Shown here one piece after another: positions 30,801-42,800 of a stretch of 64,000 bases of DNA (the first letter of the stretch is position 1; each line of letters starts with the position of its first letter). A program made the translations under genes and the position numbers. The stretch is taken from assembly GCA_001247695.2 (NCBI GenBank), contig LGRX02035104.1:21111-85110 (forward strand), read 5' to 3'. Origin of the DNA: Cymbomonas tetramitiformis. Taxonomy: Eukaryota > Chlorophyta > Pyramimonadophyceae > Pyramimonadales > Pyramimonadaceae. The notes under the pieces are model-generated. The model worked only from the letters and a program-made list of their open reading frames with translations. It had not been told where the DNA came from and did no database searches.

Positions 30801-33800
30801 AAATGGACAGATATTTTGAGGGGACACCCAAAGGATGTATACAAACAAGTATTGACGAAAACGGAGCTCAGAAATGCAGTAAGGAGGCTATGAGGGGGTT
30901 TCAGTTGTACGTAACGCGTAACAAGGGGGGCAATACGGAAGGAGAAACACACGAGCCAAGGAGGTGCACAGATAACAATGGCCATGGAAATGACATGCAA
31001 GGTACACTAAAGAATAGGGAACCGATTGAAGCGAACTGCACCGCAATATACGAAATTAAGGGAGGAAACCCTAACCCGGAGGGGACATACCTACAGGAAA
31101 AGGGAGGAAAAGGGGCACATGGCGGCAAAATTGGGCTAAAATATTTTGCACAGTGCCTACAAATGCTGAAACGAGGAGGCGAGATGAAAACAAGCACGAA
31201 CGAACGACATTGGACATTTAGCGAATTGCTCCAGGTGCTCTACGTTAAAATACGAACTTCTGTAAAAGCGACCCGAATGGACAGATATTTTAATGGGACA
31301 CCTAAAGGACGTACACAAGCAAGTATTGAGGAAAACGGAGCTCAGAAAAGCAGTAAGGAGGCTACGAGAGGGCTGCAGTCGTACGTAACGCGTAACACAG
31401 GGGGCAATAAGGAAGGAGGAACATGTGAACAAAGGGGGCGCACAAAGAATAATGGACATAAAAATGACCCACAAGGTACAATAAAGAATGAAGAGCCGAT
31501 TGGAATAAATTACACGGCAATATACGGGAGAATGAGAGGAAACCCTAACCCGGAGGGGACATACCTACAGGAAAAGGGAGAAACAGGGGCACATAACGGC
31601 AAAATTGGACAGAAATATTTTAAACAATACCTACAAATGGTGAAACAAAGAAGTGGGATGAAAATGAGCGTGAACGGACGAAAATGGGCATTTAGCGAAT
31701 TGCTCCAGAAGCTCTACGTTAAAAAACGAACTTTCGCAAAAACGACCCAAATGGACAAATATTTTGAAGGGACACTTAAAAGGCATGCACAACTAATTAT
31801 TGAGGAAAACGGAGCCCAAAACTACAGTAAGGTGGGAGTGAGGAGGCTGAGAGCGTATGTAACGCGTAACGAGGAAAACGATACGGAACGAGAAACACGA
31901 AAACAAATGAGGTGTATGGGGGATAATTACCACCATAACAATTCACGAGACACACTGAAAAGTGAGAAGCCGATTAAAATAAGCTGCGAGGCTACACACG
32001 AGAAAACGAGAAGAAACACTAACACTGAAAAGGTGTACCTACAGGATGAAAGGGGAATAGAAGCACACAAAGACGAAACCGGACAGAAATTTTTTGCACA
32101 ATACTTGCAAATAGCGAGATGCAAAAGGGTCATGAAAATGAGTGTGGACGGACGACATTGGACATTAAGCGAATTGTGCTGGATGCAAGTCGAAAGAAAA
32201 CAAAGTTTTTCAAAAATGTACCCCGGAGCGAAACATTTGCAGGGGGGACCCCAGGGGGGTACACAGAAATGTAGGGAAAGGGGCGAGGCTAGGAAATGCA
32301 GTAAGGAGAGCAAAGGACCACACACAAGTGTAACGCGTAACAAGGAAAATGACACGAAGGGCAGAGCGCGTGCAAAGTGGCGTAACGAGCGAAATGCAAA
32401 CAATTCACAGGGGAAAAGTTGGCAAAAGACGGACCGTACCCACGATAAAGTTGCGATGAATAAAGTAATACTCGTAATTTGCGTTATGACCGCGGTCCTG
32501 ACAAGAGGTAATATGAGAGGACGAAAAAGACTGGGCCAAAAGCCAATACAAAATACACAGACAACGGATTGCAAGGAGGCTGGCAAGAGGACGGAGGCAG
32601 CAGGGCGAAAAGAGGTACCGGCAAGGAAACGTGCTGAGCGTGATACACAGATGAAGAACATGGCGACAGCAGAGACAACCCTACAGGGAGATGAAGAAAG
32701 TGAGGGTGGGGAAGGGTTGCCAGGAAGGAAGCACAATAGAAGCCATGCTACAATAACGCGAAGACCCACGAGGGACCCCAGATGGCTCGTCACGGAGGAA
32801 GAGGGGGAACAAAGGGAGAGCCTCAGGAGGAGCCTCACATATTACCTAAGAGCGAACCGAAAGGAGCACGCATATGCACACAAAAGAGGAAGGAGATACT
32901 GGAGGGAACAAGTGATGGGGAAAACATGCAGGTGGGTACAACGCACCAAGTATGACAGGCCACAACTGGTGAGAAGCAGGCAGGCGGTGAGGCAGGCGAC
33001 GGAGGATAAAAACCAAGACAGGTGGATGCGAAGACACGGAGAGATGCGCCGCATGACAGGCGAGATGCGCCGCATGGCAAAGATGGAAGGGGCCCAACTG
33101 ATGACTATGCACGTGACTCTAGATGCGCTAAGCATGCTGGTTGAACAAACGCGGAAGGCACAACAAGCAATGAAAACCCCACAACAAAAAGCTACACAAC
33201 GGCACCCTAATGAATTGGTAAATACCATGGGAGAGGGCACGGCAGTAACACACGAGGAAACCCTTGGCACGAGACTCAGCCAGCAGGAGGCCGTGAAAGA
33301 AAAGGGTAAGGGGAAGGACGCCACAGCGCCACAACAGCCCTCCCATATTGGAGGAGGGACACACCCGGCCAAGGGAACGGAAGGGCAGTACCCTAAAAAC
33401 TCTGTCACGCAGGGGATATTCGCAGAGGATGGAAAGCTGAATATGTACCAAGTGGACCTCGCACTTGAGAAACTGGAGGAAAACCCCCCGGGGTCAATAA
33501 CTATACAGGAGATACTAAGACTACTGAAGGGAAACGACGGAAGATTCCTAGAAATGATAAAAGGAATAGTCACAAACAGGGGCGGCACACAAGTACCTGT
33601 GATAGGAAACGGACACTGGTTGCTACTAATGATAGGAGTCTGCGGCACAGGAAATAACCGCACGCTGCAGGCCTATGTATACGACTCTATGGGCGTAGAA
33701 AAGCACACGCGAAAGAAAACTGCCTCGAGGCAAATGGGCATGGCGGAGGAACTACAAACAACGATAAGCGGATGGGCAAAAGATAACAAGGAAGCAATGG

Positions 33801-36800
33801 GATGCCAAGAAGCCAGGGCCACGCTAATGTACGACAAGCACCAATATGACGCATACAACTGCGGTGTCTGGGTAATATACATTGCGGAATTGTGGCAACA
33901 ATGGCTACGGGAGCGAAACGGAACGTGGGTACAGCATGTGTACACAAATACGCTCCAGACCAGCCGAAGTGTTGTGCTGCATACCACGGAAATAGCAAAC
34001 AGGTGCAGGGACAAATTCAGACCAATGGTAAAAGCGGCCATTATGAGGGAGAATACGTTGCATATGGAACAGGACACAGGGGAGGTAGAGCTGATAGAGG
34101 GCGTTCGGGTAACAAAGACTGAAGAACAAACAGAACAAGTTAGAGGAACATGTGCGGCGGATGCCTTCATGAGGGGAATGGCAAGGGACTACACGAGGGA
34201 GCAAGTGGAGAACATGATGCGACAACAAGGGGTCGGCATACAGACGATAATGGAAGTCGAGGAAGCACTCCATGCGCTGCAGCAGGACACCGATGCCCTC
34301 ATAAGCGAAACAATGGAAAAGATGAAGACAGACGGCCGGACCCAGATAGCAATTAAAGATACGGGAAAATGGGTGATGGTGATGCTCACAATGACACACC
34401 GAGACATGCAGGCGCACGTGTGGATACCTGCTGGGGGTATAGAAAAACAGGAAGAACTACTGATAGCTATAGATGTTTGGGCCCTACTGAGAGAAGCTTA
34501 TGACTTGCAGCAGGTGCACTACAGCGGACTGACGACACATAGCACACCACCGGAATGGGAAAAATTCAGCCAGGGGGAACAGGCGGTGCGAGTGGCGGGA
34601 AGCTGGAAATACTGGCATGTTGATGGCAAGCCAGGGCAGTTCAAGCTCGGGACTAGAAATACGGCACAAGCACAGGGGGGGCTTCGAGAAACGCGGCCGG
34701 TGACGGGACAAACAACCGGGCCGACTGAGGAGGACACGAAACGCGATGAAGGACGGGTGGATGGCAGTAGGAAGCCCACTATGGAGCGACAGGCCACAGG
34801 TGAAGCAAAGGAAGAAAAGAGCACAAACCTCACGGACAGACTGGTCCAGACTACGCTGCAGTTCTGCCCGGAGAGCGCAGAACAAGCAAATGAAAGGTTA
34901 AAGGAGGAAGAAAGAACGGTAGTAAGGAAAAAGCTACGACCTCCCACAAGCACCAAGAGAAACCAGCCGACTGATACACCAACAAAAACAAACGAAAGGG
35001 ACAATGAGGAAGCTGAAGGGTCCCCTGGAGACATTAGAGCGCCGTCCCAACCGGACAAAGCAAACAGTGAGGAAGCGAAAGGGTCCCCTGAAGCAAGGAA
35101 ATTTTGGGGAGGGGGCATGCCAAAAACGGAGGACCTAGACGGGGAAAAAATGACAGACGGACAGCAGCACACAATAACGTTCCTCACGTGGAACATTCAA
35201 GGGTCAAGGTACTCCTTGTATGAACTGGAAGAACAAATGGACAGGTGGGACATTGATGTGGCGGTGATTACGGAGACAAAAACTGCAAACGATGACATAA
35301 AAAGGCACTTCAGAGACAGCCTGCGGTCCAATATATGCACCAGTGTGCCGGGAAGAGGTGATGCGGAGGAGGAACACCAGACAGCTGGGTTAGCTGTCGT
35401 ACTCAGGGGGGAACACGCAAAGCCGCACAATTACACGGAAGTAAAGGTCCCACACCTACAGGGAGTACTCACTCATACAATGCTGCACTTCCCGGGGCAG
35501 AAATACATACACCTGATTGGAGTATACTACCCAGTGGAGGGAAAGGAGACTGCAAGAGAGGAAGGGTACCAAGAGGAACGCACCAGAAGTGAGGCCAGGA
35601 AGGGTATACGAGAGTATGTGCAAATGGTAACCTCCGCCAGTGAAGGCAATGAAGACGAAACTGTCCTTGTGTGCGGAGACTTGAATGCCACGACCGGAGA
35701 ACCGAGGAATAGCAGAGACAGGGAATGGAACAAGGTACTCGATGCAACGGGGCTAACAGATGTAGGGGGCTCAAGGGAAACAACACTGACCTGGCACAGC
35801 AGGAGAAACATAGACAGAATGCTAGCCAGTAGGGCTGAACAAAAGTACTACACGCAACCCACGGAAATGGAGCTTACTGAACTTCACACAAGTGACCATA
35901 AAATGATATGCACCACCCAATTGGACCTGAAGGCCTGGGGTACCCACCGTCCAGCGGCACAACTACAACGAAGGGCTAAAGCGGACAGGCTAAGACTGCC
36001 CCTGACCGAGAAGGAAGGAGCCACACTGAGGCAAGTGCTTGACACGGCATACACAAGGGAGCAGCAGGACGAATTGCGGGAGGCAATAGGCATGATAAAA
36101 AGGAGCACCACAAAAAGGCACAAAAGAAAAGCGATAGACTATGCGGGGGAAGTAGTAGCAAGAATACTGGGCACGGCAAAGGAAGAGGCAGTACAAAACG
36201 CCAACCTCCCTAAGCCAGCGGCGCCACCGGAGGAGACACACAGGCTGCACTTACCGAAAACCCTCCGTAAGGAAAGGGATGGGCACCTCAGGGAAAGAAA
36301 CAGATGCAGGTTGAATATAAGCCTATGGAAGAGGGACATAGAGGCAAGGGAAAGTGTACCAGAGGAGATTAGAAAGGCGGACTTCGACAACAGAACAGAG
36401 GAGATGAGAGAGTGGGAGCAATGGGAAAGGGAGCAGAAGAAAATAGCGGCCAAAGAAGCACGGAAGTGCATTACAGAACATGAGGCGAACCGGAAACAAA
36501 AAACGAGAATAAAAATGAGAGAAATGTACTGGAATAACATAAAGCACTACCATAAAAAGATATACAGACAGGAGGTAGAGAACGGAAGTGCGCCGGCGGC
36601 AATAATACAGGCCATAGAAACCAGGCACGGGAAGCTGGTGGTTGGACAACAAAAGGTAGCACAGGCGATGGGGGAACACATGGCATGGTCGGCCCCCTAC
36701 AAAATGCGGGAGCCAGAGCGAGGACTCGCGGAAGCACCACCGTGGCTGGATAAGAAGTACAAGAACTATATGCAGAAAGACAAATGCGAAAGACCAGACC

Positions 36801-39800
36801 AGACGAAAATAAACCTGAGGGTTGATGAGGAGGCCTACAGACAGGCTGTGAGAAAAATGAAAACCAACAAGGCAGCGGGACCCATGGGAATACAGAACGA
36901 GATATTGAAGCAGATGCCATACAGGTTCCACGAACAATTATGTGAACTCATGCAGCTGATGTGGGGGAACAGACATACGCCACTGCCATGGAAGAAGGGG
37001 TACTTCTGTTTCCACCACAAGCAGGGAGATGTGACTCAGCAAAAGAACTACAGACCTATAGCGCTGCTAGACTGTTTGTTCAAACTGTACACCGCGGTGC
37101 TCACAAAAATGCTAGCGGATTTCTGTGAAATAAATGGAATGCTCTCGCAGGCGCAGGAGGGCTCGAGGGAAAAGCACAACACGATGAGGCAGCTAACCAG
37201 GATAACGAATGCCATTGAAGACGCGAACCTCTCCAAGCAGGAGCTACATGCGACCTACATAGACTTCGAAAACGCGTACGGGTCAGTAGACCATGAGAAA
37301 CTCATTGCGACACTAAGGCACCTGGGGGTACCGACACAGCTTACGGAAGCTATAAAGGACATTCTAGGGGAAGAGGAGGGGGACTCAATACAAATGAGGG
37401 CGAAGGTAGGGGAACAGATTTCGGAGGAAGTACCGATAAGGAGAGGGATTCTGCAGGGGGACAGCATGGGCCCGCTGCTTTTTATACTGTACCTCGAACC
37501 CCTGCTTAGATGGCTGGAGGTAGGAAACCATGGATACCGGCATAAGTACGTGACAGATGAGGAGCTCAGGGGAGAACTGCGAACCTCCTCAGGAGCGTTT
37601 GTGGATGACCTGATTATTCTGACGAGACTGATGTCAGGGATGGAGCAACAATTGAAAAAGCTAGCAGCATTCGGGGACTGGAGTGGGCTGAGAATAAACA
37701 AGGATAAGTCAAAAATAACGGGAGTAGAGCACGGCAACCGGAATATTAGGGAAAGCAAACACAAGGGGATAAAATGTGGCAACCAAACCCTGAAGGTACT
37801 CAAAGCAGGAGAGACCTACAAATACCTAGGAGTCCTCCTCAATATGCTAGGAACCTGGAAGGAGGAAAAAACCAAGTCCCTAAGGGAATTGAAAAGGAGG
37901 ATAGCAGCGTTGCTTGCCACCCCCTTAACACAAAAACAGAAGGAGTACTCTCTCAAGTCGGCAGTCTTGGGGAAGTTCAGGTACGGACTTCACCTTGGAA
38001 TATACACACAAGGGGAAATACAACAGGTGGAGAACCAGCTGGGGGCTGCACTGAAACGGATTTATGGGCTTCCAGCGAACGGCACTCCGAATGAACTGAA
38101 CACGGAGGAAAAAGCGGAGTACGGACTGGGGTTGCAGTCCCTGCAGGCGATATATGCACAGGAGGTTTACTCGGGGCTGGCTGAAGCGGTCCAAAGCGAG
38201 GAGGACAAAGGAGTGCAAATGGGATATGGAAAAAGAGAGAAAAACCTACGAACCAGGCAAAGAATGTCCCAAGTCAGTAGGTCCACCGCGGGGCTAATGG
38301 AAAAGCACTTCGGGGAGAGAGGCTACTGCAGCAACAGGGGCAAGCTAAGGATGGGACTGCAAACGCATACAAACACCATGCGGAAGATGAATGCTCTCAA
38401 TGAATATGGGGTGCACGTGAAAGGGGTGGGAGCCCACATGCAGGAGCTAGCCAAGGAAACACTGCCCATTATGAAGCAGCTGGAGAATGCCAGGAGAGTG
38501 TATACTGATGCGGAAATGGAGGGCACCATAAGAACAACCAAATACCTCAGAAGAATGGACAAGGAATACCGGGACCCACAGGAGCAACCCATGACGACAG
38601 GGACCGAAAAACTGGGAACGGTAAACGTCATAAAAGACACAAAAAATGAGATGGCCACTAAAGAGATAAACTTCACCAAACTACTCACACTATTCAGGAA
38701 CTACCCGGACCTCAAGGACCTCACCACAGCAGATGGGAAGAAAGCGCTGCCGATAACGGCATTGAAAGCAACGGGGGGAAGGGTACATGACAATAAAACA
38801 GTACAAAAAATAGCACAAGGCATGTTACACCTGTACCCCTATATATGTGAGGCACAGCCCAACAGTATTAAAGCGCCAGGGGACCACTGGGACCATGAGC
38901 GGAACAGAAAGCTAAAACCCGAGTATGTGCAACCAAGGAAAACAGGAGAGCTGGAGAAATACACCAGAAGCACAAAGGCAATGTCGGAAATAAGAAACTG
39001 GCCAACGCAGATAAAGGCGCTACACGAGGCAGGGAATAGCCTGAGGAGGGACATAATGCGACTGATGTCCATGTACCCGCTGGCCAACCAAAAGAAACAC
39101 TTCGAGGAGGCGGGGGTGGAATGGACGGAACAGGAGAAGGAAGCCCTGGGTATAGGAGGAGTGGACCATGAGTGGGAAGAAGATGACATAATGGGGGAAT
39201 GGACCCCACAAGCAAGTGCCGGAGAAGGGCTGATACAGCTGGACGAACGCAAATGGGCAAAACAGGAGGACCCGATGGAGGCGCCTGACCGGGAAGGAAC
39301 CCACGCACCTACCAGGATACTGGCCAGTAGACAGTACCTGGACAACCCTGCAGACCCAGACTCGAAAGTAATACAATACGAAACTCAGTGGACTGACAGT
39401 GAAGGGAATGTTCTGAGCACGTGGAGCACCGAAGAGTCAATTAGAAAACACATACCGGAACACAACCCCACAGGGAACCGAAGATGGGAGGAACTGGTGG
39501 AGGAATGGGAAGGCACCAAACAGGATGAAAGGACCAAAAGCGGGCCCGTGAGTGAAATACTAGCAGGCAAGCCGAGAAGCGAGCAAAGGTACTGGAAGGA
39601 GGTCACCCACTTGACGATAACCACGGGGGAAACAAACCCAGACCAAGACATTAAACAAACACTGAACACAAAAAACAGGCAGCTGCGTACTGAAGGCGAC
39701 ACTACCTACTGTTATGAACCCAACGGAGGTCTGATAGGCACCCTCAGCACGGCAAAAGTCAGGGAACTATACAACAGATATACCAGAGAGGTGGGAGATG

Positions 39801-42800
39801 GAGCGGTTCAATGCCCGACAGGGGAACAGCTGGCCAAAAGGCTGAGATTGAAACTGGAGCATAAAATACATGTTGACACGTTTGAGGAGGAAATTGCGCA
39901 GCTACTCATAAGATACTCCAGTAAGGCAGAAATGAAGCACAGAAAACGAAACCTGCAGAACCACTGGACCCTTCCCCCAGAAATGATGGAGGCGGTCCAA
40001 GCAGCCACGGGGGCCAGGACAGAAGTATTTGCCTCTCCACTCAACGTACATAAAAACACTACGACATATTACTCGCAATACCCGAGAGACTCGGTCTTCG
40101 GGGCTGCTGGTTCAGCCTGGGAGGCGCAATGGGGGCAACTGGGGGCATACCAATTCAACCCGGAATACACGGCCGAAGACCTTCACAGGGCACTAAAGAT
40201 GGCGATAAACGCTACAAAAACAGCCAAACCCGTCCTAGGGGTGGGAATATACCCTACGTATGCAAAGAGTCCGTACAGAAAACTACTAAACAAGCACATG
40301 GGATACAGGGTACACGAGTTACTCGAAGTGAAGGAGGGGCAGTTTACCTTCCTACCACCGGACCATTGGATGCAAGACAACCTACAAAAGCCCAAGCAGT
40401 GTAACTGGAACATGAGGATATTGGTAGTTGCAAATGCGGCGGGATGGAGGAAATTTTGCCCAAATGCGGTGAGAACACACGACATATTCAGCAAGGCCCT
40501 TCTCAGATGCCCACAAAGCAAGGTCAGGACGGTAGGGAGGGCATGTTACATACACAGGCCTCTCACACTCAGGGACACGGACAGACAGCCCAGGTCGATT
40601 ACGGAATGGGAGAAAGACTGCGTCATAGACCCGTCCCCATGGACGAGTCATGAACTGCCTGTACTGCGCGCATTACCAGAAGAACAGGTGGAGAACCATG
40701 TAGAAGAGATTATTGACCGCTGGATGGAAGACAGGGGGAGGGAAGGTGAACCCAGGGGAGGGGACAGGGGACCCAGACCCTCAACGATGGATGTCTTGGG
40801 GGCCAACACCACGTGGAGTAGGGAAGAAATAAGCAGAGATGCACTTAGAAGGTGGGCGCTACAATTCGCGAACCCAAAAGCGGAAGAAGGGGACATGGAA
40901 GGGGACCAGTGGTCACAGCGGGAACGGGGTGAAACTGAGGAAGTAGAACCACAGCCTGAGAGTCAGTGGGACAGCAACGGAAAAGGATACCCAGAACCTG
41001 ACAGAAGATTCAACAGGAATGAGATGGTCTACACAGACGGAAGCCAGAGAAAAGTCAAAAGGGAAAATGGGGAACAGGAGGAGGCAACCGCTGCGGGAGT
41101 ATGGGACCCAAGAGGGGGGCAGAATGCGGAATACATGCAAAGATGGCAGGGCCACTGCCAAACGGTCAACAGGGCGGAGCTGACAGCCATATACATGGCA
41201 CTAATGCTGGAGGCCAATACCGGCACCACAGAGGTAAACATATGCACAGACAGCTTGACCTCGCTTTACCAAATACAAAACATGAAAAGAAGGCCTCATG
41301 CGTTGGAGAAGCATGTGCACAGGGATATACTCTGGAAAATAATGAAACAAATACAAACGCTCAACGGGGAAGGGACCAAGGTGGCACTATATAAAGTCAA
41401 AGCACATGTGGGGATACACGGAAATGAAAAGGCTGATGAGGTGGCAAGAAAGGCCTGTGTTGAGGGAGAGTATGGCTTCAACCACGATAACACCGACACG
41501 GTGAAATTACTTGCCATATGCGAGGCCACAGGGAGGCAATTGGAAGGTCACCAGGCAGTACTTAACCACGTAACAAAACGAGTACGGGAGGCAAAAATGA
41601 CGGGAAAAACGAACATAATACAAAGACTGAAAAGGAAGCTAGAGACTGGACCAGAGGAATGGGAAACCAAAAGACAACGCATTGACAGAATGGAAGCTGA
41701 GAAAGCGAGAAGAAACGGAGAGCTGGAAGAACCAGGGGCTGAAGAGGGAACTGAGGAAGACACATGGCCGGAAGAACTAGACATGCAGACACAGGAAGAA
41801 GAAATAGAGATTCTGCGAATGGAACAGGAAGAGGAAACACTGATTGAGGCACAGGGAGTATGGGCAACACCACAGGAGGGTGACGGAAACATGCCCCTGA
41901 CGACGGGGAAAGAAGCAGGGATGCACGAGCAGGAAGAAGACAGGTGGAGAGAGGAGGAAGAAACAAGGTTGAGGCAAGAGGAGGGAGTGACAATTGTGCG
42001 GGGGCCTCCACAGGGAGCTGGTGAGCCACTGGATGCCCAACAGCATGCCGAGCTGCGGGAAACGCGGGGGACAGGGCCACCAGAAACCCGGGACATAAAC
42101 ATGGAGACACAACAGGAGGAAGAAGAAGAGCTGGCTGCAATGGCCCAGCAACAAGAGGAGGCACAGGAGGAACTGGTGACAATGCACGAAATGGTACAGC
42201 AGCAGGCGGTAGCACAAAGGGAAGCACGACTCGCAGGGGAATGGAGGAGGGCCTCGATGGGAAAGATAAAGGTAGCAGTACAGGAGACGCCGGAGAAATA
42301 CATGCAACACCTAAAAGGGGACACAGCCATGCATAAACTCTCCAACGAGTACTGGAAAAAGGGGAACGAGTACCTGAACGAACATGATGTGACAGTCCTA
42401 TTAAGATGTAGAGCGAACAAATTGCCGGCGGGCCCCTATAAAAAGTGGAGAAGAGGGATGCGGACACAAAAGTGTAAATGTTGCGGGATGCCTGGGCAGG
42501 TGAATGCAGGGGGTTTCATACGCACGGCCCATGTACTAGGGGGATGTACGGAAAGGGAAATAAGGAACATGGTAATAAGCAGGTCGGACGAGACCACCAA
42601 AATGATAGCAATGGGTATGAATAAAGGCAGAAAAGGGGGATGCATAATAAGGACCCATGCGGGGAAGAAAGGGTCAGGGATGAATACAGGCAGACCAATA
42701 GAAGACTTCCTACTCACAAGAGGGCAATGCAGAATGGATGGGAGGAACCACCCGGCACCAGAGCATGGAAAGGACACCATACCACACTTTGTGGACATAG

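Noticed and set aside
31927..42467. Long minus-strand frames opposite the Dualen ORF (for example 31927-32838, 32842-33663, 41562-42467)
   Set aside because: They lie antisense to conserved RT, RNase H and protease codons and their translations are low-complexity; they are shadows of the plus-strand frame.
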